64,000 bases of DNA from Yersinia nurmii. Lineage in GTDB: Bacteria > Pseudomonadota > Gammaproteobacteria > Enterobacterales > Enterobacteriaceae. Every line of letters starts with the position of its first letter. The first letter of the stretch is position 1. The stretch is from assembly GCF_001112925.1 (NCBI RefSeq), contig NZ_CPYD01000005.1, positions 62,001-126,000 of the forward strand, given 5' to 3'. The position numbers and the translations under genes were made by a program. The notes below the pieces were generated by a model, which was not told the DNA's origin, ran no database searches, and was given only the letters and a program-made list of their open reading frames with translations. Shown piece after piece: positions 21,447-32,099 of the stretch.

Positions 21447-21472
21447 TCGGGCGTAGCCTTGTATGCGCCCGA
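21447..21472 (+). terminator. tolC terminator
   Basis: 7-bp GC-rich stem (TCGGGCG and CGCCCGA) with a 12-nt loop, followed by TTATTAATTTTCT, 36 bases after the tolC stop. Confidence 0.5.
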
Positions 21473-21690
21473 TTATTAATTTTCTCATGATTCCCTCTAC
21501 GTCAGGGACAAGCATTTTTCATCGATGAAAAAAGAGAGCTAGCCCGCAGCATTTCGTATAGCAATGTAAAGTATGCCGCTGACCTACCCCTACGCTTTAA
21601 TTTTATACATCTTTCCCCTATTCTTATGGCCACGCTATATGACTATAAATGGGATAAAGGGCAAAAAGCCCGGACATAGGACCAATGACG

Positions 21691-22380
21691 ATGAAACGGA
21701 CTAAAAACATCAATCAAGAGACATTCCGTAAATCCTGGCGTAACTATCGCTTAGCGCCTGTCGCGTTGGCGGTCAGTGCCGTATTTATGCTTGCCGGTTG
21801 CGAAAAAACCGATGAAACCGTCTCTCTGTACCAGAATGCGGACGACTGCTCACAGGCAAACCCATCCAAAAGCGCCGAATGCACCGCGTCTTACAATAAT
21901 GCCTTGCAGGAAGCGGCTAAAACCGCGCCTAAATATGCAACTCGTGAAGACTGTGTGGCTGAATTTGGTGAGTCTCAGTGTACTCAGGCACCGGCTCAAG
22001 CCGGTATGGCTCCGACCTCAGCACCGGCGGAAGCTGGCGCAACGGCGCAGCCACAGCAGAGCGGTAGTATGTGGATGCCTCTGATGGCCGGTTACATGAT
22101 GGGTCGAATGATGGGCGGAGGTGCAAGCCAACCGCTGTTTACCTCTAAATCAGCAGGCAGCCCGGCTAACGGCAAATTTGTTGACGCAACCGGTAAAAAC
22201 TACGGCCCTGCGACCACCGGTCGTACCATGACCGTGCCTAAAACCGCACTGGCGCCAAAACCTGCGGTAACCAACACCATCACTCGCGGCGGCTTCGGTG
22301 AATCAGTAGCTAAACAGACCTCTATGCAGCGCAGCAATGCTTCATCATCCAATTCCAGCTCGCGCAGCATGGGTGGCTAA
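21691..22380 (+). CDS. ygiB: DUF1190 lipoprotein-like protein YgiB
   Basis: A 229-residue envelope protein. A basic N-terminus and hydrophobic segment end in the lipobox MLAGC (Cys near residue 37), so it is probably a lipoprotein. Conserved stretches include [27 protein letters not shown], the Met/Gly-rich [11 protein letters not shown] and a Ser/Asn-rich tail ending RSMGG. Function is not established; it is linked to tolC and ygiC in enterobacteria. AGGA nine bases upstream favours the ATG at 21691 over that at 21685. ygiC begins 10 bases after the stop. Confidence 0.88.
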   Translation: MKRTKNINQETFRKSWRNYRLAPVALAVSAVFMLAGCEKTDETVSLYQNADDCSQANPSKSAECTASYNNALQEAAKTAPKYATREDCVAEFGESQCTQAPAQAGMAPTSAPAEAGATAQPQQSGSMWMPLMAGYMMGRMMGGGASQPLFTSKSAGSPANGKFVDATGKNYGPATTGRTMTVPKTALAPKPAVTNTITRGGFGESVAKQTSMQRSNASSSNSSSRSMGG

Positions 22381-22390
22381 GGTCTGATTA

Positions 22391-23551
22391 ATGAAACGCT
22401 TACCGATTACCGAGCGCCCGGACTGGCGCGAAAAAGCGACCGAGTTTGGCTTTAAATTTCACACCATGTATGGCGAGCCGTACTGGTGTGAGGATGCCTA
22501 CTACGAATTTACGCTGGCGCAGATTGAAGAGCTGGAAGACACCACGGCAGAATTGCATCAAATGTGTCTGCAGGTGGTAGAAAAGGTCATTAATAGCGAT
22601 GAGCTGATGGCAAAATTCCGCATTCCTAAACATGTTTGGGATTTCGTCCGCACTTCGTGGCGTACCAACCAGCCTTCTCTGTATTCCCGCCTTGATTTAG
22701 CCTACGACGGTAAAAGTCCGGCCAAGTTACTCGAAAATAACGCAGATACACCAACGTCACTGTATGAAGCGGCATTCTTCCAATGGCTGTGGCTGGAAGA
22801 TCAGATCAACGCTAACAATCTGAGCGGCGATGCAGATCAGTTCAACAGCCTGCAGGAAAAGCTAATAGAACGCTTTACTGAACTTCGGGAAAACCACGGT
22901 TTTAGCCTGTTGCATCTGGCCTGCTGTCAGGACACCGAAGAAGATCGCGGTACGGTACAATATTTGCAAGATTGTGCTCTTGAGGCCGGATTACCAACCG
23001 AATTCCTGTTTATGGAAGAAATCGGTCTGGGCGAAAAAGGGCAATTTACCGATCTGGATAACCAGGTTATCAGTAATCTGTTCAAGCTCTATCCATGGGA
23101 ATTCATGTTCCGCGAAATGTTTTCCACCAAGCTGGAAGACGCGGGCGTTCGCTGGCTGGAACCGGCGTGGAAAAGCATTATTTCCAATAAAGCTCTGCTG
23201 CCGCTGCTGTGGGAGATGTTCCCTAATCACCCAAATCTACTGCCAGCATACTTTGCCGAAGACAACCATCCGCCGCTGGATCACTATGTGACCAAGCCTT
23301 TGTTCTCACGGGAAGGTGCCAATATCCAGATCGTGGAAAATGGCAAAGAGGTGGCCCGCGTGGATGGCCCTTACGGTGAAGAAGGCATGATCGTACAGCA
23401 ATTCCATCCGTTGCCACGTTTTGGCGATAGCTACACGCTGATTGGCAGCTGGTTGATCAACGATCAGCCTTGCGGTATTGGTCTGCGCGAAGATCGCGAA
23501 TTGATCACGCAGGATCTGTCTCGATTCTACCCACATATTATTTTGGGCTAA
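22391..23551 (+). CDS. ygiC: ATP-grasp glutathionylspermidine-synthase-like protein YgiC
   Basis: A 386-residue protein homologous to the C-terminal synthetase domain of glutathionylspermidine synthase (ATP-grasp). Conserved segments include [36 protein letters not shown] and the C-terminal [18 protein letters not shown]. It has no amidase domain, so it may catalyse an ATP-dependent amide ligation on an unknown substrate. It forms an operon with ygiB and ends at a good terminator. The work of the pair with TolC is inferred from conserved linkage. Confidence 0.9.
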   Translation: MKRLPITERPDWREKATEFGFKFHTMYGEPYWCEDAYYEFTLAQIEELEDTTAELHQMCLQVVEKVINSDELMAKFRIPKHVWDFVRTSWRTNQPSLYSRLDLAYDGKSPAKLLENNADTPTSLYEAAFFQWLWLEDQINANNLSGDADQFNSLQEKLIERFTELRENHGFSLLHLACCQDTEEDRGTVQYLQDCALEAGLPTEFLFMEEIGLGEKGQFTDLDNQVISNLFKLYPWEFMFREMFSTKLEDAGVRWLEPAWKSIISNKALLPLLWEMFPNHPNLLPAYFAEDNHPPLDHYVTKPLFSREGANIQIVENGKEVARVDGPYGEEGMIVQQFHPLPRFGDSYTLIGSWLINDQPCGIGLREDRELITQDLSRFYPHIILG

Positions 23552-23571
23552 TCCCCAAAAATGATGTGCAA

Positions 23572-23595
23572 AAGGGAAGGCAATCGCCTTCCCTT
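23572..23595 (+). terminator. ygiBC terminator
   Basis: Perfect 10-bp stem (AAGGGAAGGC and complement) with an AATC loop, followed by CTATATTTAG, 20 bases after ygiC and facing ygiD. Confidence 0.75.
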
Positions 23596-23630
23596 CTATA
23601 TTTAGAAAATCACTTATATCTATCCAATCA

Positions 23631-24413
23631 TTAGCCTAAACGAACCGACAGCATACTCAGCGATCCCATTTCGATTCCTTCGGTCGGTAGAGAAATAGCT
23701 TCTTTTCCGTCCCAGGTTCCCAAAATATACAGCAGCGGCAAGAAGTGTTCTGGAGTCGGGTTAGACAGCGCCGCGCCCTCATGATCCATAAAATTGACCA
23801 GTGGATGGTTATCCCCCTGATAATCAAGGTTATCCCTGACGTACTGTTCAAAAGATTCGGCCCAAGGATAAGGGCTAGCCTCTCCCTGCCAGTTGACCAT
23901 TCTCAGGTTATGAACCACGTTACCACTGGCCACAATCAGCACACCCTGCTCACGTAGCACCGCCAGCTTACGCCCTAATTCATAGTGATAAGCCGCAGGC
24001 TGGGTACCATCAACACTGAGTTGCACCACCGGAATATCGGCGTCAGGATACATTTTAATTAACACTCCCCAGGCCCCGTGATCCAAACCCCATTCGCCGG
24101 TATCGGCCATCACTTCGACAGGTTTCAGCAGTTGCTGAATTTGCTCTGCAAGTTCAGGCGAACCGGGAGCCGGATACTGAGTATCAAACAAAGCCTGTGG
24201 AAATCCGCCAAAATCGTGAATAGTGCGCGGTTTTCCCATTGCTGTTACCGCAGTTCCACGGGTATACCAGTGGGCAGAAATAGCCAGAATCGCTTTCGGA
24301 CTAGGAATCGCCTCACCCAACGCACGCCATGCCAATGTATGAATGTTTTCTTCCAGCACATTCATCGGGCTACCGTGGCCGAGAAACAGTGCAGGCATAC
24401 GAGAGGTGTTCAT
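23631..24413 (-). CDS. ygiD: 4,5-DOPA-type extradiol dioxygenase YgiD
   Basis: A 260-residue LigB-fold aromatic ring-opening dioxygenase. Metal ligands are expected at His in LFLGHGSPMN, His in ISAHWYTRG and His in SGNVVHNL. E. coli YgiD cleaves L-DOPA at 4,5 in vitro and its physiological substrate is unknown. The ATG at 24413 has AAGGA-like TTCCT complement (AGGAAAT on the plus strand reads as ATTTCCT), so the start is not strongly set. It is convergent with ygiC and separated from ribB by a hairpin terminator at 24602-24642. Confidence 0.9.
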   Translation of the reverse strand: MNTSRMPALFLGHGSPMNVLEENIHTLAWRALGEAIPSPKAILAISAHWYTRGTAVTAMGKPRTIHDFGGFPQALFDTQYPAPGSPELAEQIQQLLKPVEVMADTGEWGLDHGAWGVLIKMYPDADIPVVQLSVDGTQPAAYHYELGRKLAVLREQGVLIVASGNVVHNLRMVNWQGEASPYPWAESFEQYVRDNLDYQGDNHPLVNFMDHEGAALSNPTPEHFLPLLYILGTWDGKEAISLPTEGIEMGSLSMLSVRLG

Positions 24414-24601
24414 AGGAAATCCTTACAGTTAAATGAAGTTATCAGGCTCTAGCGACAGGTTGGCCGCCATACCTTGCCAACTACATTACGCGCTTTCTTT
24501 TCATTGCACAGCCGGATAACTATGAAGAAGATAGTCAATAAATTTGAATGGATAGCGAGCGAAGGCAAAGCGGGAATCCGCAGCGGAAACAGAAATGAAA
24601 A

Positions 24602-24642
24602 AACCGGGCTATTTTACCTGTTAAGGAAAATAAAACCCGGTT
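24602..24642 (-). terminator. ribB terminator
   Basis: Long stem: AACCGGG/CCCGGTT outside, TATTTT..CCT/AGG..AAAATA inside, loop GTTA. On the minus strand it runs directly into TTTTTT. It lies 48 bases after the ribB stop. Confidence 0.8.
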
Positions 24643-24690
24643 AACTCAGTCAGTTAAATCAGACAGTATTCAGGATGCTGCTCACCAAAC

Positions 24691-25344
24691 TCAGCTGGCT
24701 TTCTGCGCATGAGCCAAGCGGTATTCCGCTAGGTCATCAATAGTCACTACTGGCATATCATGCTGTTTAGCAAAGGCAACCACTTCTGGCGCATGAGCCA
24801 TGCTGCCATCGTCATTAGTCAATTCACACAGTACGCCTGCGGGTTTAAAACCGGCCAGCGTTGCCAAATCAATGGATGCTTCAGTATGACCACGGCGAGT
24901 CAGTACGCCACCCGGTTGACCGCGCAGTGGGAAAACGTGGCCTGGTCGGCTAAGATCCGCAGGCGTCGCATTATCCGCAATGGCCGCACGAATGGTGGTC
25001 AAGCGGTCAGCGGCAGATACGCCGGTGGTAACACCTTTAGCGGCTTCAATAGTCACGGTGAATGCGGTCTGGAACTGGCTGGAGTTGTTGGTCACCATCA
25101 TTGGCAGCTCAAGCTGCTGACGACGTTCTTCGGTGATACACAGACACACAATCCCACTGCCGTGACGAATTGTCAGAGCCATTTGTTCTACGGTCATGGT
25201 TTCTGCGGCGAAGACAAGATCGCCTTCGTTTTCGCGGTTTTCGTCGTCTAGCACCATCACACCTTTGCCATTACGCAAGGCGTCCAATGCACGTTCTACA
25301 CGCTCGAAAGGCGTGCCAAAATCTGATAGAAGGGTCTGATTCAT
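24691..25344 (-). CDS. ribB: 3,4-dihydroxy-2-butanone-4-phosphate synthase RibB
   Basis: A 217-residue enzyme converting ribulose 5-phosphate to 3,4-dihydroxy-2-butanone 4-phosphate and formate, for riboflavin synthesis. Motifs are [20 protein letters not shown] (acidic loop binding Mg2+), RHGSGIVC and [10 protein letters not shown] with RRGHTEAS. The start was placed at the ATG at 25344 to match E. coli; the open frame extends further upstream but runs through the FMN riboswitch. The leader provides riboflavin feedback control. Confidence 0.96.
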   Translation of the reverse strand: MNQTLLSDFGTPFERVERALDALRNGKGVMVLDDENRENEGDLVFAAETMTVEQMALTIRHGSGIVCLCITEERRQQLELPMMVTNNSSQFQTAFTVTIEAAKGVTTGVSAADRLTTIRAAIADNATPADLSRPGHVFPLRGQPGGVLTRRGHTEASIDLATLAGFKPAGVLCELTNDDGSMAHAPEVVAFAKQHDMPVVTIDDLAEYRLAHAQKAS

Positions 25345-25431
25345 GGTAAAAAACCTCATTAAATTATGGATTACCAGAATCAGGGCGGTCTTGAGGAGTG
25401 TTCGCCAAATATACGGCAAAAATAACGCAAG

Positions 25432-25446
25432 CGGGCAGTATGCCCG
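25432..25446 (-). terminator. hairpin in the ribB leader
   Basis: 6-bp stem (CGGGCA/TGCCCG) with a 3-nt loop just downstream of the FMN aptamer on the minus strand, followed after ~8 bases by ATTTTTGCC. A candidate terminator of the riboswitch expression platform; stem and U-tract are separated more than usual. Confidence 0.4.
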
Positions 25447-25452
25447 GCAGAT

Positions 25453-25634
25453 ACCGTTACTCTCTCCCATCCGGACTATAACCGTCGGCCCCGGAATTAC
25501 ACCGGATCTGCTGACCTCTACGCTGAATGAAATTAACCACTCAATGTGAGCGCTCGCGGGCTTCCACAATGCGGCACAAAAGTACCTAACTATGGTTTAC
25601 CGCCGGTGGGGACTTTCACCCCGCCCTGAGAATA
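25453..25634 (-). promoter_or_regulatory. FMN riboswitch (RFN element)
   Basis: On the minus strand the element runs from AGGGCGGGGTGAAAGTCCCC and CCGGCGGTAAA through AGCCCGCGAGCGC and GTCAGCAGATCCGGT to CCGACGGTTATAGTCCGG and ATGGGAGAGAGTAACG, in the canonical RFN order. It precedes ribB by about 110 bases. Binding of FMN represses riboflavin synthesis genes by terminating transcription or hiding the ribosome site. Confidence 0.95.
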
Positions 25635-25774
25635 AGCCTAAAGACTATAACGCTAATGATTCGTCCGGGCAATTGGCAAAATGCAGAATTAAACCCTGGT
25701 CACAAAGGTTTATAGAATTGACGCCAGGTATTACACTATTAGGCAGTCACTAAACATCAAATTAGGGAAATACC

Positions 25775-26065
25775 ATGATTGACCCGAAAAAAATTGAACA
25801 AATCGCCCGCCAGGTGCATGAATCCATGCCGAAAGGTATTCGCGAGTTCGGGGACGACGTCGAAAAGAAAATCCGCCAGGTGCTGCAATCGCAACTGACA
25901 CGTTTGGATTTGGTTAATCGTGAAGATTTCGATGTGCAAACGCAGGTGTTATTACGTACCCGCGAAAAACTGGCCATGTTGGAACAACGGATGAGTGAAC
26001 TGGAAGCCAAATTTAACACTGCGCCGGTTGCTGCGCAGGACGAAGCAGAGAAAACCGGCGAGTAA
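25775..26065 (+). CDS. ubiK: ubiquinone biosynthesis accessory factor UbiK
   Basis: A 96-residue BMFP-type protein (formerly YqiC) with an amphipathic N-terminus ([18 protein letters not shown]) and a C-terminal coiled coil ([22 protein letters not shown]). UbiK binds lipids and partners with UbiJ in the soluble Ubi complex that makes ubiquinone. An AGGGAAAT site stands before the ATG. It is divergent from ribB, as in E. coli, and followed by a strong bidirectional terminator. Confidence 0.93.
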   Translation: MIDPKKIEQIARQVHESMPKGIREFGDDVEKKIRQVLQSQLTRLDLVNREDFDVQTQVLLRTREKLAMLEQRMSELEAKFNTAPVAAQDEAEKTGE

Positions 26066-26084
26066 TGATCTCCGCCGTTCAGCT

Positions 26085-26108
26085 AAAAGGGGCTTAAATG
26101 CCCCTTTT
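26085..26108. terminator. ubiK/yjeH bidirectional terminator
   Basis: Perfect 9-bp stem (AAAAGGGGC and GCCCCTTTT) with a TTAAAT loop between convergent ubiK and yjeH. Runs of A and T flank both sides. Confidence 0.8.
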
Positions 26109-26145
26109 GTCGTTCATAGAAAACATCTGAATCTTAGCCGGTGAG

Positions 26146-27399
26146 TCAGCTATCAACTGTTGATATCGTTGTCTTTGGCAAAAGGAGCCAAAGTACCGCA
26201 AACATAATCAGTGCGTATAAACTTTTCCACCCAATCATCAGCAGCAATATGCAGCACAACAGGCTGCCAATTACCGCCATCCAGCGTGAACGTCCTTTCA
26301 ATAAGCGAATACCCGCTAACATACACAGCAAATAAATCAGCACAAAAATACCGTTGGCGTAGACGATCAGCATATCCAGCGGCAGAGAAAACCAATAAGT
26401 CAGCAACGTAGCAGCCAGACAGCAACCGACTACGGCGCTCAGTGCATTGACCGGCGCTTGCCCAGCGGATAAGCGGGCCAAAGGGCTTTCTGGGCGACTG
26501 GCAGCCTGTGACCACACCATGCGAGCAAAGCTTTGGGTATAAATATTCACGCTGGCGAAGCACGCCAGATAGCCAATAATACAGGCGACCCAAAGTGCGT
26601 GTTGACCAAAAAGTTGCACCACTATGCCCGGTAGAGATGCGGCTGCGGCCTGCTCTGCGCCATAAGCATGGAAATGTAGTACGGCAACAGTACAACCCCA
26701 GTAAACCACTCCGGCCACCAGCATGCCGATCAGCAAGGCGCGAGGAAAATCCCGTTTAGGATGGCGGAATTCTGTCGCCAGATGCGCGAAAGCTTCCAGA
26801 CCGACAAAACACCAGAACATGACCGCTAATGCATTGAATATATTGGGAGGAGAAACGTCGGCAATCGCTGGCCAGGGTATCTGAGCGGGACTGATTTCCC
26901 CCTGCCACCAAATCGCCGCAACCAAAGCGATAATCAACAGGGCGATCAGAGTTTGAATATTGGCGCTAGAACCTGCACTGCGGGTGCCCAGTAGCCAAAT
27001 CACCAGTAAAGTAGCCAGTTGCACTATCAGCAAGCCGGTAGCGCTCCAACCAAAGGTGGCCTGCCAGAAACCAGCGGCAATCTGCAATGCCGCTGGTAAA
27101 CCCACAGGAATCACCGATAAAAACAGCCAGCCCGTCACTTTACCCAAACGTGGGCCAAACGCCATATTGACGAAATGAGCCGCGCCGCCAGCACTAGGAA
27201 AATGACGCCCCAACGCGGCGAAGGCGATAGCAATGGGGAACACCAGAGCAATCAGTAACGGCCACGCCCATAGGCTGTCGTCGCCCGCCAGCATGGCGGC
27301 TAGCGCCGGTACAGCAAATACGCCGGTGCCCAGCAAGGACGTAGATAACAAACCAACGCCCTGCGCCAGCCCCAACTCCTGCTTTAATCCACTCACCAT
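26146..27399 (-). CDS. yjeH: APC-family amino-acid exporter YjeH
   Basis: A 417-residue integral membrane protein with about 12 hydrophobic helices and the APC-family opening GLLSTSLLGTGVFAVPALAA. Nearly collinear with E. coli YjeH, which exports L-methionine and branched-chain amino acids. The ATG at 27399 (MVSGLKQELG) or the adjacent GTG may be used. In E. coli yjeH is at another locus; here it follows hldE by 58 bases on the same strand, so it could be read with hldE. It converges on ubiK. Confidence 0.9.
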   Translation of the reverse strand: MVSGLKQELGLAQGVGLLSTSLLGTGVFAVPALAAMLAGDDSLWAWPLLIALVFPIAIAFAALGRHFPSAGGAAHFVNMAFGPRLGKVTGWLFLSVIPVGLPAALQIAAGFWQATFGWSATGLLIVQLATLLVIWLLGTRSAGSSANIQTLIALLIIALVAAIWWQGEISPAQIPWPAIADVSPPNIFNALAVMFWCFVGLEAFAHLATEFRHPKRDFPRALLIGMLVAGVVYWGCTVAVLHFHAYGAEQAAAASLPGIVVQLFGQHALWVACIIGYLACFASVNIYTQSFARMVWSQAASRPESPLARLSAGQAPVNALSAVVGCCLAATLLTYWFSLPLDMLIVYANGIFVLIYLLCMLAGIRLLKGRSRWMAVIGSLLCCILLLMIGWKSLYALIMFAVLWLLLPKTTISTVDS

Positions 27400-27457
27400 A
27401 CCGCCTTATTGCCATTGGCCATGGCGCAGCATCCTTACCCTGATTCAGCGGATTGAG

Positions 27458-28888
27458 CTAACCGCGCCCGTTTTTTATCGACTGAATAATATTAGTCGTG
27501 GAAACACCATCTTCAAAGTTAAGTACCTTAACTTCACCGCCGGCGGCCCAGACTTCAGTGCTACCGGCGATATCTTCAGGCTTATAGTCTCCGCCCTTCA
27601 CCAGTAAATCGGGTAGAACACCAGCAATTAAGCGCTGTGGCGTGTCTTCTTCGAAAGAAACGACCCAATCAACAGATTCCAACGCGCCCAACACAATCAT
27701 GCGTTGATCCAGCGGGTTAACGGGTCGTTTTTCCCCTTTCAGGCGTTTGGTGGACGCATCGCTGTTAACTGCGACAATCAAACGATCGCCCAGTTTACGG
27801 GCATTAGCCAAGTAGGAGACGTGGCCTGCGTGCAGGATGTCAAAAATACCGTTGGTCATGACGATTTTTTCGCCTCGCTGACGCGCCTGAGCCACCGCAG
27901 TTTTAAGCTGTTCTTCACTCATCACGCCAAAACCGGTACTGGCACGACCACGGATGGCGTTTTCCAGTTCGATCGGAGAAACCGTTGAAGTACCCAGTTT
28001 GCCCACCACGACACCCGCGGCGGCGTTCGCTAGGAAGCAGGATTCTTCCAGCGTTTTGCCAGCGGCCAGTGCCGAGGCCAATACGCCAATCACAGTGTCA
28101 CCCGCGCCGGTTACATCGAACACTTCCTGCGCCTGAGTAGGTAAGTGCAGCGGCGGTTGCCCCAGTTGCAACAAGGTCATACCCTGCTCGGAGCGCGTCA
28201 CCAGCAGCGCTGACAGCTCGAAATCAGCAACCAGTTTCATACCGCGACTCACTAACTCATCTTCCGTTTTACACTGCCCAACTACCGCCTCAAATTCAGA
28301 CAGGTTTGGTGTCAGCAGAGTTGCACCGCGATAGCGTTCAAAATCACTGCCTTTCGGATCGATAAGCACTGGCACCTTAGCCGCACGCGCCAGTTTAATC
28401 ATCTGCTGAACGCTAACCAGAGCGCCTTTAGCGTAGTCAGAAAGCACCAATGCACCAATATGAGGTAATGCCTGCTGGATACGATCAAACATCGGCTGGG
28501 GATCGACACCTTCAAATCCTTCTTCAAAATCAAGGCGGATCAACTGTTGGTTACGGGAAAGCACCCGCAACTTGGTAATGGTTGGATGAGTTGGCAGAGA
28601 CACAAAATCACAGCGCACGTTGACTTCATTCAGCTTGCTGGTCAACGCCCGCGCCGCATCATCAATGCCGGTTAAGCCAACCAGCTGTGACGCGGCACCC
28701 AAGGAGGCGATATTCATCGCAACGTTAGCTGCACCACCCGGACGTTCCTCGATAGTGTCCACTTTCACCACTGGCACCGGTGCTTCCGGCGATATCCGAC
28801 TGGTCGGCCCATACCAATAGCGGTCCAACATCACGTCGCCAACCACCAGTACACCAGCGCGGCGAAAATCGGGCAGTGTAACTTTCAT
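27458..28888 (-). CDS. hldE: bifunctional heptose kinase/adenylyltransferase HldE
   Basis: A 476-residue enzyme of ADP-L-glycero-D-manno-heptose synthesis for the LPS inner core. Residues 1-~320 are a PfkB/ribokinase domain ([14 protein letters not shown]; the anion-hole [14 protein letters not shown]). Residues ~344-476 are a nucleotidyltransferase domain with [16 protein letters not shown] (HxGH) . Length matches E. coli (477). A terminator separates it from upstream glnE (29132-29148), unlike the closely spaced E. coli glnE-hldE pair. Confidence 0.96.
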   Translation of the reverse strand: MKVTLPDFRRAGVLVVGDVMLDRYWYGPTSRISPEAPVPVVKVDTIEERPGGAANVAMNIASLGAASQLVGLTGIDDAARALTSKLNEVNVRCDFVSLPTHPTITKLRVLSRNQQLIRLDFEEGFEGVDPQPMFDRIQQALPHIGALVLSDYAKGALVSVQQMIKLARAAKVPVLIDPKGSDFERYRGATLLTPNLSEFEAVVGQCKTEDELVSRGMKLVADFELSALLVTRSEQGMTLLQLGQPPLHLPTQAQEVFDVTGAGDTVIGVLASALAAGKTLEESCFLANAAAGVVVGKLGTSTVSPIELENAIRGRASTGFGVMSEEQLKTAVAQARQRGEKIVMTNGIFDILHAGHVSYLANARKLGDRLIVAVNSDASTKRLKGEKRPVNPLDQRMIVLGALESVDWVVSFEEDTPQRLIAGVLPDLLVKGGDYKPEDIAGSTEVWAAGGEVKVLNFEDGVSTTNIIQSIKNGRG

Positions 28889-29131
28889 CCCATAGCTCCA
28901 AAACAGGTCATTATATTGTGTCGGATAATATCACAGGCTTTCGTTTACCAATAAAATCGGTTTTGCCTTATTACCTCAGATAGATGAATTTCAGTACAGG
29001 CAAGGGGATTTGAATAGCGGTTTTTTCCTCTTTTGCGCAGTGCATGGCAAAAAACCGGTGTCAGAGACAATATCCCTCAATGAAAAGAGCTATCCACTTC
29101 CCATCCACTACCAATTTACAGGTAAGAAAAA

Positions 29132-29148
29132 GGGGCGATATTCGCCCC
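29132..29148 (-). terminator. glnE terminator
   Basis: Perfect 7-bp GC stem (GGGGCGA and TCGCCCC, loop TAT) running into TTTTTC on the minus strand. It lies about 70 bases after glnE, in a 328-base interval before hldE that otherwise shows only AT-rich sequence. Confidence 0.75.
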
Positions 29149-29190
29149 ACAGACTATTCCCAATAAATAATTAATAAAAATCATGAGAAA

Positions 29191-29220
29191 AGTTAAATAG
29201 TTAAATAGTTAAATAGTTAT
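29191..29220. repeat. 8-bp tandem repeat at the glnE stop
   Basis: AGTTAAAT is repeated three times and followed by AGTTAT. The last unit contains the TAA stop codon of glnE (minus strand), so repeat slippage would affect only sequence after or at the stop. Confidence 0.8.
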
Positions 29221-32051
29221 CCCAGCCAATGTTGCCAGCTGGCGACCACCTGTTCTCTCTCGGCAATAAAGCAATCGGCGGCAACTTTGCTGGATCGCTC
29301 CTGTAAAGCCAGATGGTGAATCTCATCCCGCATGGTGACGTAGGCTTTGGTTAACGCCGCCGCTTCCTGCTGTTCCATGATGCCATAATTGGCCATCAGC
29401 TCGAAAATACGCACGTTATCAGACCAACGGGTTAAACGCGGCTCACCGGCAGCGTAACGCAATACCAGATACTGAGCGATAAACTCGATATCGGTAATAC
29501 CACCAGCATCGGCTTTAATATCAAAGGTATCCCGCTGTTTACTGCCTAAATGATTGCGCATTTTCTCACGCATTTCGCGCACTTCCTGCTGCAAAGTCAG
29601 ATCGTTACGCGGTTGACACAAGATACGCTGCCGAATGGCCACAAATTCCTGATGCAAGCTTTCATCACCATACACCATGCGTGCCCGCACCAGTGCCTGA
29701 TGCTCCCAGGTCCAGGCCTCGCTTTGCTGATATTCTGCAAAGGCTTCGATGGTGCTCACCAGCATCCCTGACTCACCGGAAGGGCGTAATCGTGCATCCA
29801 CTTCATATAAAATACCCGATGAAGTGCGGGTGCTAAACAGATGCATCACGCGCTGCGCCAGACGCAGATAGAACTGGCGGCCATCGATACTACGCTCGCC
29901 GTCCGTCATCACATCTAACGGACAGTCCAACAAGAAAACCAAGTCTAAATCAGAGCTATATCCCAGTTCCCATCCGCCCAGTTTGCCATAGCCAATGACG
30001 GCAAAACCGCGCCCTTCTCGATTTTGTAAATGAGTTGGCTGGCCATAGCGTTTGACCATTTGATTCCAGGCTTGTTGAATCACTGCGTCAATAATGGCTT
30101 CGGCAAGATAGGTTAAGTGATCGCTCACTTTCATTACCGGCAGCGCTTCAGTGATATCTCCGGCAGCAATTCGTAGCTGCTGCGCCTGTTTAAACTGACG
30201 CAACGCTTCCAATTGTTGCTCCTCGTCATCCTCCGGAACCCGTAGTAAATACTGACGCAATTCATCGCGATAAGCGCCAGGAGCAAGGGGTTGATACAGC
30301 GAATGAGGGTCGAGTAATTCATCCAACAAAAGCGGGTAGCGAGCAAGCTGGCTGGCCACCATCGGTGACGCGGCGCACAGCTTAATAACGTGAGTCAGCG
30401 CTGCATGGTATTCCAGCAACAGCTCCAGATAGGTGGTACGGGTCACAATGCTCAACAACAGTTGAATCAGGCGACTTAGAGCGATATCCGCATCGCGACG
30501 CGGACAAACCTCCGCCAGCAAGCGTGGCATCAGTTGATCCAGCTTATCCCGACCGCGCGGCCCTATGGTGCGTTTATCTACATCATGACGGAAAGAAGCT
30601 AGCGTGCTAAGGAAGTGTCTGCGCGCATTTTCATCTAAATGCGGAGTCAGAGGCGCCAAATCATCCTCATCTAACGCATCCTGCCACAGACTGTTATACG
30701 AAACATAGCAGGAATCCTCGCCTACATCGGGTGTATCGTCGCCAATGAGGTCGTCAAATACCAAACGGACTGCCTGCATGTGATTGTCCAGCGTATCCGC
30801 CAGCTCCATCCAATTCCGTTTTCCCATTCCCCACGCCAAACGCGCTTGATTCAGCCCATCACTTGGCAAAGTTTGGGTTTGTTCATCACCAATCGCCTGT
30901 AAAAGATTCTCTAAACGGCGTAAAAACAGATAGCTGGTGCTGAGATCGTCAACCTGCCGCTGAGTAAGTAACCCCAGCTCTGCTACCGCTTGTAGCGTGG
31001 GCAGCAACGCTCGTTCCTGCAAACGCGGCTCGCGGCCACCGCGAATCAATTGGAATACCTGCGTAATAAATTCGATTTCCCGAATCCCGCCCGCGCCCAG
31101 CTTTATATTGTCTTTTAGGCCACGGCGTCGTACTTCGCGGGCGATCATCCCTTTCATATTACGCAGCGATTGAATCACGCTAAAATCTATATAGCGACGG
31201 AATACGAAAGGCCGCAGGGTTCGACGCAGTTCCTGGCTATAATCATCCTCCGCACCGCCCATCAGCCGCGCCTTCACCATCGCATAACGTTCCCAATCGC
31301 GGCCTTGTTCCTGATAATAGTCTTCCAGCGCGGCGAAGCTCAGCACCAGCGGGCCGCTGTCGCCAAAGGGGCGTAGCCGCATATCGACCCGATAAACAAA
31401 ACCATCAATGGTTTGCTGATCCAACGCCTTTATCAGCCGCTGCCCTAAACGAGTAAAGAACTGCGCGTTATCCAGCTCCCGACGACCACCTTGGGTATGG
31501 CCATTTTCCGGATAAGAGAAAATCAGATCGATATCAGAGGAAAAGTTCAGCTCTCCGCCGCCTAACTTTCCCATTCCTAAAATCAGCAAAGGTTGTGGAA
31601 CTCCCTCGCGATTACAAGGCGTGCCCCATTCTTTGCAACAGGTTTGATACAGCCAATCGCGGCTGGCAATAATAATGCTTTCCGCCAGCCAGCTCAGCTG
31701 TTGCAAGGTTTCTTCCGTGGTACTGGTCTGCAACGCCTGCGACCACGCAATACGCACCATCATTCGCCGTCTGAATAAGCGCAGAGCCTTCATCAGCGCA
31801 GCTTCATCCTGTACTTCGCTCAGCACCAAGCGCAGCCAATCCGGGTATCGTTGCCACTCATCCGCCTGCGGCGGCTGCTGGTGTAGCTCATCCAACCACT
31901 CGGGATGAATCAACAACATATCACTGACAAAATCACTTAGCGTCAGCACCGCAACGTCTTCTTCTGTTAACGTCCGGCTTATCGGAGGCTCATGAAAACG
32001 CTGTACAATACTTTGCGCTTGCACTTGTAATTCTGAGGAAAGTGGCAACAT
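29217..32051 (-). CDS. glnE: glutamine synthetase adenylyltransferase/deadenylase GlnE
   Basis: A 944-residue bifunctional enzyme that adds or removes AMP on glutamine synthetase in response to PII and glutamine. Two nucleotidyltransferase domains are visible: [19 protein letters not shown] near residue 170 and [18 protein letters not shown] near residue 690, both with the DxD metal motif. Each is followed by a helical regulatory segment. Length is within the enterobacterial norm (~945). ygiF lies 48 bases upstream with a stem-loop between. Confidence 0.96.
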   Translation of the reverse strand: MLPLSSELQVQAQSIVQRFHEPPISRTLTEEDVAVLTLSDFVSDMLLIHPEWLDELHQQPPQADEWQRYPDWLRLVLSEVQDEAALMKALRLFRRRMMVRIAWSQALQTSTTEETLQQLSWLAESIIIASRDWLYQTCCKEWGTPCNREGVPQPLLILGMGKLGGGELNFSSDIDLIFSYPENGHTQGGRRELDNAQFFTRLGQRLIKALDQQTIDGFVYRVDMRLRPFGDSGPLVLSFAALEDYYQEQGRDWERYAMVKARLMGGAEDDYSQELRRTLRPFVFRRYIDFSVIQSLRNMKGMIAREVRRRGLKDNIKLGAGGIREIEFITQVFQLIRGGREPRLQERALLPTLQAVAELGLLTQRQVDDLSTSYLFLRRLENLLQAIGDEQTQTLPSDGLNQARLAWGMGKRNWMELADTLDNHMQAVRLVFDDLIGDDTPDVGEDSCYVSYNSLWQDALDEDDLAPLTPHLDENARRHFLSTLASFRHDVDKRTIGPRGRDKLDQLMPRLLAEVCPRRDADIALSRLIQLLLSIVTRTTYLELLLEYHAALTHVIKLCAASPMVASQLARYPLLLDELLDPHSLYQPLAPGAYRDELRQYLLRVPEDDEEQQLEALRQFKQAQQLRIAAGDITEALPVMKVSDHLTYLAEAIIDAVIQQAWNQMVKRYGQPTHLQNREGRGFAVIGYGKLGGWELGYSSDLDLVFLLDCPLDVMTDGERSIDGRQFYLRLAQRVMHLFSTRTSSGILYEVDARLRPSGESGMLVSTIEAFAEYQQSEAWTWEHQALVRARMVYGDESLHQEFVAIRQRILCQPRNDLTLQQEVREMREKMRNHLGSKQRDTFDIKADAGGITDIEFIAQYLVLRYAAGEPRLTRWSDNVRIFELMANYGIMEQQEAAALTKAYVTMRDEIHHLALQERSSKVAADCFIAEREQVVASWQHWLG

Positions 32052-32068
32052 TTCGAATCCCTATACAA

Positions 32069-32093
32069 AACAGCCTGCAAAAAGCAGGCTGTT
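32069..32093 (-). terminator. stem-loop between ygiF and glnE
   Basis: Perfect 10-bp stem (AACAGCCTGC and complement) with an AAAAA loop, followed by TTTTG on the minus strand. It falls between the ygiF stop and the glnE start and could attenuate read-through into glnE. Confidence 0.6.
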
Positions 32094-32099
32094 AATCAG

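Noticed and set aside
24760-25251. 163-codon plus-strand frame inside ribB
   Set aside because: Antisense to ribB, whose conserved motifs are on the minus strand.
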